A program made the translations under genes and the position numbers. A stretch of 64,000 nt of DNA from Liolophura sinensis (taxonomy: Eukaryota; Mollusca; Polyplacophora; Chitonida; Chitonidae): assembly GCF_032854445.1 (NCBI RefSeq), contig NC_088302.1:13077338-13141337 (forward strand). The letters are read 5' to 3'. Positions 1 to 10,970 of this stretch are shown here, in pieces; the first letter of the stretch is position 1, and every line of letters begins with the position of its first letter. The notes under the pieces are model-generated. The model did not search any database and was not told where the DNA came from. It saw nothing but the letters and a program-made list of their open reading frames with translations.

Positions 1-1880
1 AGAGGCTGTATTTCACTGGTGACGTGTCCCCAGTGCCGTCTATGGACATTACTGTCTATGCTGTGTCTATTCTTTTATATTCTAGAGCAGCATTTCAACC
101 ATACAACTAAAGAGGAAGTGATTTATGGAGGGGCTGGGGAGAAGAGGTTTCTGCAGATCTACATGTCAGTATTGCTGTCGATAGATAAGCTTAAATGAGA
201 CTGATTTTGCATGTATTGTTTCAGGCATAACTATACCTTCAACGGCAGCGCAAGACATAGCTATTTAGAAAAACGCGTTGCTGTTGAACGGTAGGCCCTT
301 TTGCCCTGTAACGATGAGCGAAGAATCCATGTCTGATTCTAGTCACCCGCCCAGTTTCGTTAGCTTTCACCGTGCAGTTCACCAGTAGGTGAGCTAAAGT
401 ACTTTGGGCCTACGTAGCTACACGTGTATAGCCCTATCCGGTGACAACAAATAACAGAATAAGCATATCTACTCCGTAAATAATGCAAGCCGTCGCCAAC
501 GCCTCCCCCAACACCGCCCATTCTCCATCTCTGATATAGTCAATTTTGGGCAATAATGGCTAATAGGTGTCAGTATTTTATCGGGTCACGTCATAGACCG
601 ATCGATGCATATTTGGTCAAAATGTCGATCAATAGCCTTCCAGGTGTATATAGATAGCGGTGGAAAATATATTGTTTCTTTGTCGATATATTGTCAGCTC
701 AATCGATAATAAACGATATCTGGGCAGTTAAAATGTTGATTTTAATTTTTGTCGATATCGATGTGTATTCGACGAAAGGAGCATTTGGAATGGCAATAGA
801 ACAAATTTGTCATTACCACTAATATTACACCTGATTAATAGTGTCGTTAATACTTCGACAGCTGGAAACATATGTTATAAATCGATCAACAATAGTACTG
901 AGGTTCAAACACTTGCAAAACAATATAAGTAAAAAGCCTCAGCGTATACGTGTAAATATGTTTTGGATATTATTGCCAGTTGTAAGATTGGAAGTTATGA
1001 TAAATTCTACGTTTTCCTTAGAATGGAAATTGTAAGAAAATACTGGAAAACTTATATATTTATTACTGTTTGCATATATATGATCTTTTCTTTAGGTACA
1101 AAAAATTCACTCTGTTGAATATGATCACCACAACGTTATTAACTATAGTTACTGTAGTTAGTTATTAATAATACCGGTTTTCCAGCAGGCCAGTCTTATA
1201 TTTTTGATTACTTTCAGTTCGAAAGTAATCTTATTTTTGCACGAAATCTTTGTACTTTTTACCTTTGTTTCAAATATGCAAGTAGGAATAAATAGTTTCC
1301 TTAAACCACAAGATGCTCTTTAACAGAAACCTTGCATCAAAATGCTGGAAAAAAAGCCCTGGAATCCAAGACATCTTTCGATTTCAATTTCTTTTAAGAG
1401 TTTCCTTCACGGTCAATAAAGTGAAAGGTATCTAGATCTTTGGGCTGTATCATGAAGGCGAAATCGATCACGAGGTACATAGTTTGAATTATTGAACAGC
1501 CGGGAGATGCTAAACTTGACAAATTGTCGCTTTAGCCCTCGTATAAACCAAACGTCCAAACGCCTTCAATTTACTGGATCCATGAAACTGAATCCCTAAA
1601 AAAGGGCCACATCGCATCTGATTTGGGTGAAAGAGGCCATTTGACAATTGTACAGAAAGAAAATAAAAGAAGATCGCCCCCCTTTATCTCAAGTGTCAGC
1701 TGCTTTTTACACGGTAAGAAAGGCTCACAGTTTGAAGTCAGATCCAGAAGCAATCTGAAAAGCACAGCTACCGGAAATGACATCATTCACGTTCCTGAGA
1801 GACTGTCTCTGCACAGATGTGATCGGAATGAATAATAATATATCCTTGTTATGTTCCGTAAAAGGAATACTCAGTCGCCA
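1..1880 (+). repeat. Long interspersed repeat / segmental duplication, copy 1
   Basis: This segment is closely similar, in the same orientation, to 15255-16845. Shared landmarks include GGAGGGGCTGGGGAGAA (137-153), TTTTGGATATTATTGC near 960, and TGACATCATTCACGTTCC near 1776. It carries about 340 bp (roughly 610-950) that copy 2 lacks, so one copy has an indel there. It contains a MITE-like element at 1033-1198. It is cut by the window edge, so its true start is unknown. No coding sequence was found in it; the short open frames near 1571-2101 overlap on both strands and look random. It could be a non-autonomous transposon or an old local duplication. Confidence 0.75.
1033..1198. mobile_element. 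MITE-like element inside long repeat copy 1 (damaged left end)
   Basis: The right end reads CTGGAAAAC...AGTCTTA when compared with the intact copy at 15957-16136. The left terminal repeat has lost several bases (TAAG followed directly by AAAATACTGG). Both long-repeat copies carry the element at the same internal position, so it was present before the duplication. Confidence 0.55.
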
Positions 1881-2314
1881 CTGTCAGTCAGTGGTAGACT
1901 TCTATTGGATTTGTGCCAAAAAACATGGCTTAGAATTGGAAACAGCCGATGTAGGGGAGGACAAATGGGCAGTGCAAAATGTGCACTACCGAATGTAGTT
2001 TGTTTAGGTGCAGTAAATGTACTGACGAACCTTCTGATGATATGGATTTTATAGAGTTTAGTAATGTTTGGGATAGGTCTGAATGTGATAACTTTAGGCA
2101 ATTGCTATCAAGTAACGATTAGAGAGCGAGACTAATACTGGCGCAAGATAAAAACGGTCTATTAAACGGTCTATTGACGCCTTTTCCCTTACGATATCAA
2201 GATGTCTAATTTCGTGAGATATTTCAGTGGCATTAATAACCCTGATAGCAATTCTTTTTTATACCAGACGAGAACGCTGAACATGTGAGCAATTTTATGC
2301 AAGAGGAAAGATAA

Positions 2315-2384
<70 letters not shown>

Positions 2385-2554
2385 GGCCGGGTTGTCAACA
2401 CTCTCTCTGTTGTTCAGCGCGATGACTCACAAGCTGTAAATAACATGCACTTGTATCTGTAACAGGATATCCATATATATCGTCTATACTGTGTTATAAG
2501 CCCACTCGGTTCGTATATACATTGTAAAAACTCAACCTATGTATCTATGTATGC
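1881..2554. other. Spacer with a (TA)n microsatellite
   Basis: No gene is supported here. The only notable structure is an uninterrupted TA run at about 2318-2379. Short open frames in this stretch overlap on both strands and show no family resemblance. Confidence 0.5.
2318..2379. repeat. (TA)n microsatellite, about 31 units
   Basis: A perfect alternating TA tract is visible directly in the sequence. Confidence 0.97.
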
Positions 2555-2890
2555 TTAGGTTTTTACGTCGTACTTAAAAATGTCCCAGTTATTTTACGAG
2601 GAAGTCATTTGGTGTGAGTTTATATACGTGACCCCTTGTGGCAGGACAAGTCCATGCTGCCAAAGTGCTGCCACCACTGAAGTATCATGCCGAATACACC
2701 ATAAATGATACCCCATGCAGTTACATTATACTGACACCCTTTCAGCTGGTCCTGTTTTCTTGCTCTAGCCTCTCAGTCTTGAGCGCCAAGTGAGGCAGTA
2801 ACAAGTACCATTTTTAGATCCTTGGTATGACCCCATCTGGGTTTGATCTCAAGTCTCTCGCGTTTAACGGTGTATAGTGTCGCCAATCAT
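2555..2890 (-). mobile_element. SINE family Y, diverged near-full copy
   Basis: Read on the plus strand it starts with TTTTACGTCGTACTTAA and ends in a tRNA-like region. On the minus strand, near 2850, there is a box B-like GATCAAACC, so the RNA polymerase III head probably lies at the right and the element reads minus. Related pieces occur at 6783-6850, 32715-32940, 51640-51840 and 55620-55875. The family assignment rests on these cross-matches within the window. Confidence 0.6.
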
Positions 2891-3020
2891 TTCGGAAAAC
2901 AAATTATTATCCTAAATTTAGCAGATTACTTTTTAGAGTGTATAAGTGTGCCTGACTGTCATGTCTTAAGACAGCCCAGCTCTCTTGATTGGTGGGATAA
3001 ATGTGTTACATATTGACACG

Positions 3021-3027
3021 TATATAA
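3021..3027 (+). promoter_or_regulatory. TATA box of the secreted cysteine-rich protein gene
   Basis: TATATAA lies 53 bp upstream of the ATG at 3080. This spacing fits a transcription start near 3050 and a short 5' leader. Confidence 0.65.
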
Positions 3028-3079
3028 CAGCGCACATGAACCACTTGTGCGTTACTACAGTTAGTGCTCAGAGTCTCCT

Positions 3080-6000
3080 ATGACGACCAGAATGTCAAGA
3101 TTCTTACTGACTCTGGCTGTCTCCGCAGCTGTGTATGTCGTTCTCACATCAGCGGCACCGCAGAGCATTCTACCCACTGACGGTAGGTTATTGCAATTTA
3201 CCCTTTAGTAATTTAGCTTTTCATTCATAAATTTAACCTATCATATAGGCTATCTATTATAATTATGGCTACCCGGCGCGGTTATCCTAAGTAGACAAAC
3301 TTATACCGGTACTTAAGCTTTCTTGTCGACTGACAGTTTATTTGCTTATCTGTTTGATTGGTGTCGAACTGAAGAATATTTCCATTTATATGAGCAGTTA
3401 TTGTGAACAGTTATTTACTCCAATCTAAGAGAAGTCATATTTACTGTCACTGACTGTGAAGGATTTTGCTGGGTTTGGACATATCGGCTTTCACGCCATT
3501 TCACGAGTTTGTATAGCTCATTGTCTCTTTGGGCCGCTAGGTACATATCGTCCCAGTTAATCCTGAAAGTGGCTTTGTGTATATTTCCGAGGAAACGTAC
3601 ATCGACAGCTCGGCATCACGGACGCTACTGTACTGTAATGCAAAATAAATTGATGTTGTGAGAACTTTGAAACTCAGCAGTAATGGTATAAGAATAGATT
3701 CCGTAAAAATCATAGCAGTTTATATAAAAACTATATACGTTACAATTATTCATTCCTGTACTTACATAAATGTATGACGGCTGATATCCGTTGTACATAG
3801 ACGGGAAAGGCGGTCTAAGTAGACGGGGACCGCACATAATAAAGCGAATACGTGACTACGTCAAACCGGTGTTGTGTTAGGCCTACAGGTGCGACTCGCG
3901 CGACTTGGGTAAATATTTGGATGATGGCAGAGAGCATGAAAGACTCCACCAACGCTTCATTGTGCATGTTCAACTCTTTCAACTGTCCATGTAGGCCTAA
4001 TGCGAAATACCGATCCGCTTCGAAAAATTGCTAACAAATCTCGCTCTACGGCCTGATTTCCGCTTATGTATATGAGTGTTAGTTTAGCTATTCCTTTTAA
4101 CTTGTCGTCCACATTCAGCTAACTGTAAAATCAGTCATACTCACTATCAAAATTGCCTTTCGCCAGTGGCGTGCAGCACCACATTCTCTTAAGATAATTA
4201 CGTTGTCCATGTTTTGGCAAATAAAGTGCAGTTAGAATACTGTTTTTTCAAGTATGCTGGACAAAGGGCATGGGGGTAATTTGGTTCACAGTAGCTGCGC
4301 GGTTAGAACGAGCTCAACCAGTAACAAAGCCTACGCTATACTATATCCGCGAATGAACTACGATCTAGAGGTTAAGATACTTGTAAACGAGATAAGGCTT
4401 ACGTGTACGTTTTGTGCGCATGAGCCTGGCAAACTCGAGTCGTTACGACGGAACACTGTTAAACTACTTGAACTACGCGAATTGCGAACCCGAAATAAAT
4501 TGGACCAATCAGTGCTGTATTTTCATGAAGTCACTACTGATACATATTAAGAATGGAGCAAACAAAATGCTGTTTACATGTTTACAGCATGGACTTATGC
4601 TATATTAGCCCGAGCATGGAATGAGCCTGAAAGCTGCGGCATGTGGCTATATCGTTATCGCATTGTGCCATATGCACAAAATACATGCAGTTGAAAAATT
4701 ACACTTTCTCCACAAAAGTTCTACATTTTTGCGAGTAAAATTGGATGCATACGATAGACTAAAGCTTCCTGAGTAGGTCGTTTTTCACGTTTATTTCACA
4801 CCCAAGCAGATAAAACCCCTAAATAATGATTATAAAATGTATGACGAGCAATTATCTCTCAGCTAATAAAAAGCGAGCAGTCGGTGCCACCTAGATTTAC
4901 CAAACCTGACGTCATACACAATTAAGGATGACGTCACTTGTTACTCGTAGGCCGTACACGGGTATCTTAACCTCTCTGCTGTAGTTTCTTAACATCAGGA
5001 TCTGAAGCCATACTGCCATGAGGTCAAACAGCTACAGCAGATAAAATAAATTTCGTTTATTATTGTTACATTATACTAAAACTTGAAAACAGTTAAGGGA
5101 AAATCTAAGGGTTCAGAGCATATAGTCGAGGTAACTGTTGCCGATTTTGGTCAAAATGCCACTTGTTTCGAATAAATGTAACCTTACACGAGACAATGGG
5201 TTCTTTGTGTTGAAAACAAGCTTTGGAGTTCAACATTATGAAATATAAGAAGTATTCTAACTGCATTTTCCTTTCAATAACACTGAGGTCCAACGTGTCG
5301 ACGTACCAAAAATGATGCTTGATACTGCTTCTCTTGGCGCTCAGTACTGAAAGATTACAACAAGGAAAGACTGGTTCCGGTATCGTGTCTGGTGTTTCCG
5401 TCATGATACTTCACTGGTAGTAGTGGCATGTACTTGTCGTGTCACAAGAAGACACAGCAGGCCTATATGTACTTGTAAGTCTCCATGACCGAGGTGGTCG
5501 CTGTGAATTAGTCCAGTTCATGCTGACTTCCTCTAAGCCGTTTTGAACTTCTGAAGAATATGAGTTTTGTGTGAAAACCCATTATGTCGGAGGCAATGAA
5601 AAGATTTGTGACCTCATCTGAATGGCTGGTGTCACTATCGGGATAACTAACCTGTACACTCGGTGCGTGGGAGCAAACGATTTGGTGCGTGGGGGAAATA
5701 CAGTAATCACCATGCTCGAAATGACAGTGTGACTCTATTGATTCTAAAGGCAGGGGAACTGCATTTTTTGTTTCATTTCACAGAGTATGTTTATCTCAAG
5801 ACAGATATTTTTAAAATAGATTTGGATACATGTTGGTCGATCTCTAAGGACAATCTATGTCCCTCTGGAACTGTTTAATGCCATCATACAGATTATAGAC
5901 CATGAATTATAGACCATAGACCAGATAGATATCGATAGCGTTTCACCGGCCAACAAATAACTTTGGGTGAATGTTTTTTTTACCCATTGTTGAAATCTTG

Positions 6001-7651
6001 GACTGGGCATTAGAGCGAAATTGTTTTCTCTTTCTCGTTTTCCATAAATCTGGTCAGTGCTATCAATCTTCAAAATATATTTAAGTCCATGTGATAATTA
6101 CTACTGATATCTTTTACAGGTAATTGCTGGACAAATGGTACACACTATGGAGACGGGGGAGAGTACGCCACACGTCTGCCAAGCTGCTGGGTCGCCATAT
6201 GTAACAACGAAGAAAAGAGAGTCACAGTAGCCACTCCGTAAGTACCGTACCTCTTCCTCGCCCCACCCCACAGGCCGCGCCCTCAATTTTTCCACCTCCA
6301 TTCAAAGTGATTTGGGATCATTATATGGTGGCTGTCTATAGTCACAGTGTCAGCTCCAGATGTCAAGAGGAAACCGGACTTGAAGGATTGATGAAAGGTA
6401 ACTGTGAGGGCCCAGTATTTAAGTATGTAAAATAAAGTTAAACTTCATGCGCCGAAGGGCAGACAGTTTCTCGATCCACCGTCCAAGGTCACAACCTGCA
6501 TCACCAACTGTCGGGATGATTTGAGGAAGTTGATAAAGTACTATACTTAAAGCCATATTTACACCTTTAAAAGAAAACTGGGGAAATAATTCGTAATTCT
6601 ACATGCTAAGACATCTCATAAACAGCATTAAGAGTTCAAGATGCATTGAAAAATCCTTTAATGTCGGGTCGAACTACACCAAGGCGATATCAAGTAGCGA
6701 ATTGTAGCGAGTAACTCACCTACTTACCTGGAATAAGAAAGCCTAGACCTATAGACTGGTTGACCATCTTATAAACACACGTGGGGTTATTATGGGGTTT
6801 TACGTCGTACTTAACAATTTTTCAGTCATATGACGACGAGCACTCATTAGCGAAGTAAACTAATCTACTAATCTACTAATCTGACGTAATACTTCTGTAT
6901 TATCATATTTTCTGTGTGATGAGAAATATAATTAGTTTATTGCGGTAAAGTAGTTTGTTGTTTATGACACACTTCTTCTGTTATCCGAACAGAACACTTT
7001 ATTAATGTTAACAGGGTTACGTTGCCATATCAATAGCATAACATAACATTGTGTTGTATTAGACCTAATAAAATGTCGTGAAGCATTATGCAGAAAACAA
7101 ATTAACAAATTACTCCTTACACAACATTATGTTAAATTTAACACATTAGGTTTTACACACTATTATGAAAATTTAGCATTACTTTCTACACAACATTATG
7201 TTATATTTGACACATTGATTTTTACCAAATATTATGTCTAGTTTAACAGAAAAATTTAAACAGGACATTAGGTTAAATTTGATAGATTATTTTTTTACCA
7301 AATATTACATTCTTTTTTAAGAGATTACTACACAATAGTATGTGTTAAATTTATCACATTAGTTTTTATACTATGTAATGTTAAATTTAACAGATTAGCT
7401 GTTACAATGTAGCCATTTGTCTCATTACCAGGTGTACAGCAGGGCCAGACATCATGTACGGGAATGAGGAGTTGACCAGTCTGATTAGTCGTCACTGTTA
7501 CCCCTCCGCCCGTGGGGAACTCCCTGGGAACCAGTGCTGCGGGGGTTACCCAATTTGTGCCCATGAGGGAAAGAACAGGGAACATTTTAACATCACTAAT
7601 TACCTAAAGGTCATGTTTGACTGGCAACAAGGTGTGTTTAACTATTACTAA
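3080..7651 (+). CDS. Secreted single-domain VWC-like (SVWC) cysteine-rich protein, 3 exons
   Basis: The exons are 3080-3182, 6120-6237 and 7432-7651. All junctions follow GT-AG (donors GTAGGT and GTAAGT; acceptors TTTTACAG and TTACCAG), and the phases (1, then 2) join into one 146-residue frame. Residues 1-25 form a signal peptide (hydrophobic LLTLAVSAAVYVVLTSA). The mature protein has eight cysteines: NCW and SCW, AIC, PC, HCY, QCC and PIC. The late HCYP...QCC...C pattern and the eight-cysteine count resemble single-domain von Willebrand factor C proteins, known as secreted, often infection- or stress-responsive, peptides in invertebrates. That family call is by pattern only. A TATA box lies at 3021 and AATAAA at 7673. 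An alternative is an unrelated lineage-specific cysteine-rich peptide. The splice model itself is well supported by phase. Confidence 0.75.
4907..4936. promoter_or_regulatory. Pair of perfect CRE palindromes
   Basis: TGACGTCA occurs at 4907-4914 and again at 4929-4936. The starts are 22 bp apart, about two helical turns, inside intron 1. CREB/ATF-type bZIP factors bind this octamer. An enhancer role is inferred. Confidence 0.4.
5480..5545 (+). mobile_element. SINE family X, head fragment
   Basis: CATGCTGACTTCCTCTAAGC (about 5519-5538) and its flanks match the region after box B of the copy at 29636-29897. The rest of the element is missing. Confidence 0.5.
6783..6850 (-). mobile_element. SINE family Y, tail fragment
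   Basis: GGGTTTTACGTCGTACTTAA followed by TTTTTCAGTCATATGACGAC matches 32728-32775. Only the tail end is present. Confidence 0.6.
7117..7400. repeat. Degenerate ~35-bp tandem array in intron 2
   Basis: About eight units of 35-36 bp start near 7117, 7152, 7187, 7223, 7258, 7295, 7328 and 7364. The core is ACATTATGTTAAATTTAACA with variable substitutions. The array ends about 30 bp before the exon 3 acceptor. The core resembles the terminal repeat of the CACT-ended MITE family in this window (CTGTTAAATTTAACAGAT). Confidence 0.65.
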
Positions 7652-7672
7652 ACTACGGACACATCGAGCATA

Positions 7673-7678
7673 AATAAA
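7673..7678 (+). terminator. Poly(A) signal of the secreted cysteine-rich gene
   Basis: AATAAA lies 22 bp after the stop codon at 7649-7651, followed by a T-rich tract. Confidence 0.65.
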
Positions 7679-7784
7679 AGTAATGCATTGCTTGACAAGA
7701 CGTTTGTATTTCTTTATTTTTGAAATTGATGTTTAACAAAACAAACTCCAGAATTTTTCACGTAATATCTGATGGTTGATAATT

Positions 7785-7905
7785 GTACGGCTGGAGAAAA
7801 GGCTGAGTAGGCGTTGTAAACGCCCGAACTTTGACAAGATATTGACAAACTCTCCCACTTGTGACGTACACACCTACTCGCCACATTAAAGGAAGACCAA
7901 CATAG
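7785..7905 (-). mobile_element. SINE fragment, subfamily shared with 36120-36270
   Basis: TATTGACAAACTCTCCCACT followed by TGTGACGTAC matches TACTGACAAACTTTCCCACA...TGTGACGTAG near 36230. This middle region is also alignable to the SINE family X middle, so it appears to be a subfamily of X. Confidence 0.5.
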
Positions 7906-7984
7906 ACTACTGCTCTTGATTATCGTGTGACGCAACGACATGTACATAATAGCGCACGTCTCCTCACACCGAATCTTTCTGTAA

Positions 7985-8164
7985 AACCCCAAAACAACGT
8001 CCAAGACAAACCACCGACGAAATATGGAAGTATATGAAGTATAAACCGACGGATTTATGCAAAGTGAAACGGCCAGTGGATTTCAATAATGTTGGAAAAA
8101 CGCACAAAAATGCTTTAGGCGAATGAATGAAATTAGTATCCAAATCGTGTATACCACGATGCAA
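7985..8164 (+). repeat. Interspersed repeat 'R', partial copy
   Basis: It shares ACAAACCACCGA, GATTTCAATAATGTTGGAAA, ACGCAC and TAGGCGA...GTGTATACCA with 9086-11110 and 26355-26625. No coding capacity is seen. Confidence 0.55.
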
Positions 8165-8404
8165 CACTCCAAAAACTTTTCTGTTCATTTTAACAGAAAG
8201 TCTGTTGGCTGGGTGATGCTAGAATGTATTCTGTGTTATATTCAACATAATATATTGTCAGTCTAATAGAATCCTTATGTTGAATTGACAGAGTATTTGT
8301 GCTCTATGTAACAGAATAATCTGCTGCAATAACAGAATACATTCCAGCATCACACGGAAAACAGACTTTCTGTTAAATTTAACAGATGTTGTTTGAGAGT
8401 AGTT
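8165..8404. mobile_element. CACT-ended MITE family, copy a
   Basis: The two ends are inverted repeats about 60 bp long. The left has TTTTAACAGAAAGTCTGTT then GTGATGCTAGAATGTATTCT. The right end, reverse-complemented, has TTTAACAGAAAGTCTGTTTT then GTGATGCTGGAATGTATTCT. The interior is about 100 bp with no coding sequence. The ends begin near CACTCC. Other copies are at 30435-30670 and 43510-43726. The superfamily is unknown. Confidence 0.7.
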
Positions 8405-8635
8405 AATAAGTTGTCGATAACCTAAATATGTATCTCAGTTGTGCTGACTTATGGATTCCTACGACTTTCACATCTATTTAATTATTTATTTGTGCGTGTA
8501 ATTGTTTTTCTAATGATACAACCCTGGAATAGAAGTCAAACACGATCATCTAGGGTTTGATATACTTTAATGGTATATGTCTTATCATTCGCACCCAGCT
8601 CTTGTGTTCTCCATTTTCTGTGGTTTGAATGGCCA

Positions 8636-8783
8636 GGACACAGTTGTTCAAAAGTGTATTAGCAGTTAAACCAGGTCTTAACTTTAGTCAGAACTGAAGT
8701 GCCATTAGTTTTGTATCACGGCAAAACTGGTATTAAGATTAGGCTGTGCTTAACTTTTAATACACTTTTAAACAACAGACCCC
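8636..8783. mobile_element. Short terminal-inverted-repeat element (CAGTTGTTCAAAAGTGTATTA type), copy 1
   Basis: The left end CAGTTGTTCAAAAGTGTATT is mirrored at the right end (AATACACTTTTAAACAACAG). The interior contains TTAACTTTAGTC. A second copy is at 28574-28712. It is about 145 bp long and non-coding. Confidence 0.65.
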
Positions 8784-9264
8784 AGAGGAAGTTTCTCCTT
8801 TATATTAGGAGTAAGTCTATTTGCATTTGGTGACGCTGTTGGGGCAATGTGTCATGACGGGTTGAAGAATCACTTTTTACAAAACAAAAATGCACGTTTT
8901 ACAAAATTTATAGTGACCGATTAATTGCTTTTTAAAGAAGCTAAAACGGATGTTTTGGAAAAAATCCATTTTAGCTTATCAAACTTTCTCTATCTACAAA
9001 GAACAGCTCAACCATGCTGGCTATCTTTCCGTCACTAACGTGCGGGTGGTCCTCCCACCATAATGCTGAGGCGAAAAATGCGGTGTCCATGCGTCGAAAC
9101 AGACATTCATATACCAACCGTCGACCAGTAAGAATGTCCGTGGTGAATAATCGCAAGGCCACTTCCCAAATACGACGTATCACACAAACCACCGAAGAAC
9201 TAAGAAAGTACATAAAGTATACGAAAATTAGACAGAATCTATGGAAGGCGAACCCCGCCAAAAA

Positions 9265-9563
9265 TTAAATCTCTCAAATGAAATCAGCATCTCCCAAACG
9301 AAACAACCATCTGCCAAACCGAACAAGCATATCCCAAGTCAAACAAGCATTTCCTAAACCGAATAAACATCTCACAAATCAAACAAACACCTCTTGAACG
9401 GAACAAGCATCTTCCAAATCAAGCGAGCATCTTCCATATCGAATAGACATTTCCTAAACCAAGTAAGTATATCTTAAACCAAACAAAGGCGTATATGCAT
9501 CTGCCAAGCGGAATAAGCATGTCCCGGATAAAACTAAGTGAAAGAAGCATCTTTCACCAACAA
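9265..9563. repeat. Left arm: degenerate 20-bp tandem array
   Basis: About 12 units of roughly 20 bp, each near CATCTCCCAAACCAAACAAG, are consecutive from 9287 to 9480, then less regular. Confidence 0.75.
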
Positions 9564-10267
9564 ACAGAGTTCGCTTTTTGGCACCTGAAAATAGGGGAGG
9601 TAATTAACAGGACTGGGTAAATGAGTTCAGTAATCAAACATTGCTAACCCGCTCGGTCTTGTGAGACAATCTATAACGAAATGTCTTTAATTATGCATAC
9701 GACACTGTATTTAATGTGCCTAAAAGTAGCTCACCATGTGATTAAATTCAGGTGTTTGCATGTCCCATTTTAATTTTAATAGACGTATTTTACTGGGGTG
9801 GGGAACAGGTTATGGTTCGAGTCTTTCTACATTTAATTTGTGATTACTGTTGCAATGTTATGTAGTCTGTGTCACTCTTGGGCTAACCTAGTTAGCACAT
9901 ACCGTCTTTTCGAGCAACAAAGTAGCATACTCACTGCAGAATATTGAACTTGGACCATGGGTATTTCAGGGAAATCCTGTCGACTGATTGGTGGAGTGAG
10001 GCGAGAAAGTATATGCTAAAATAAAACAAACACTGCAGTTTGGATGCACGCTAAACATTTAACCTCTAACGTGTCAAATTATATTGAGTGAAATTCTACT
10101 GAAAAAAGGGTAACCAGGCGATCAGTTTTCTCCAACATGTTGTCAGTGTGCTTGCTGGTGGAGTCGCCAATCGTATAAAATATACATGCTACAACCATCA
10201 TTGTTGAAGAACAAGAGAGACCTCAGTTTCTTGGATGATACTTGTTCTATGAACATTGTTTCTTCTA

Positions 10268-10970
10268 CATAGCCTAGTTCGGGAGATGCATATACGGTTT
10301 AGAAGATGCTTGTTTGCCAGACCTTTATTCCGCTTGGGGGCTGCTTATATTGTGGACCTTGCTTTGGTTTGGGAGATGCTTGTTTGTTTTGCAGATGCTT
10401 ATTCGATTTTGGAGATGCTTGTTTGGTTTGGGAGATGCTTCTTTGATTTTCTATGGTATGGCCATAGATGCTTGCTTGGTTTGGGAGATGTTTATTTGAT
10501 ATGGCCATAGATGCTTGCTTGGTTGGGAGATGTTTATTTGGTATGGCCGTAGATGCTTGCTTGGTTTGGGTGAAGTTTATTTGGTATGGCCATAGACGCT
10601 TGCTTGGTTTGGGAGATGTTTATTTGGTATGGCCATAGACGCTTGCTTGGTTTGGGAGATGTTTATTCGGTATGGCCATAGACGCTTGCTTGGTTTGGGA
10701 GATGTTTATTTGATATGGCCGTAGACGCTTGCTTGGTTTGGAAGATGTTTATCTGGTATGGCCATAGACGCTTGCTTGATTTGGGAGATGTTTATTTGAT
10801 ATGGCAGTAGACGCTTGTTTGGTTTGGGAGATGTTTATTTGATATGGCCGTAGATGCCTGTTCGGTTTGGGAGAGTCTTTTTTGGTTTGTGAGATGCTTA
10901 TTTGCTATGGCTGTTGAGGCTTATTTAGTTTGTGAGATGCTCATTTAATTTGGGAAATATAGTTTTGGCT
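10268..10970. repeat. Right arm: inverse 20-bp array expanded into 43-bp units
   Basis: It begins with 20-bp units (GGGAGATGCTTGTTTGGTTT). From about 10455 to 10860 it becomes a 43-bp unit that adds TATGGCCATAGACGCTTGCT to the 20-mer, repeated about nine times with small substitutions. It returns to diverged 20-bp units up to the terminal inverted repeat. Confidence 0.8.

Larger units (their letters stand above)
3183..6119 (+). other. Intron 1 of the secreted cysteine-rich gene
   Basis: This 2.9-kb intron runs from GTAGGT to TTTTACAG. It contains two perfect TGACGTCA palindromes (4907 and 4929) and a head fragment of SINE family X (about 5480-5545). The 98-codon open frame at 4254-4550 has no recognisable features and is not treated as a gene. 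Confidence 0.65.
6238..7431 (+). other. Intron 2 of the secreted cysteine-rich gene
   Basis: This 1.2-kb AT-rich intron holds the 3' fragment of a family Y SINE (6783-6850) and a degenerate 35-bp tandem array that runs almost to the exon 3 acceptor. Confidence 0.65.

Noticed and set aside
4254..4550. 98-codon frame in intron 1 of the secreted cysteine-rich gene
   Set aside because: No recognisable feature; the nearby CCAATCA and short second frame look accidental.
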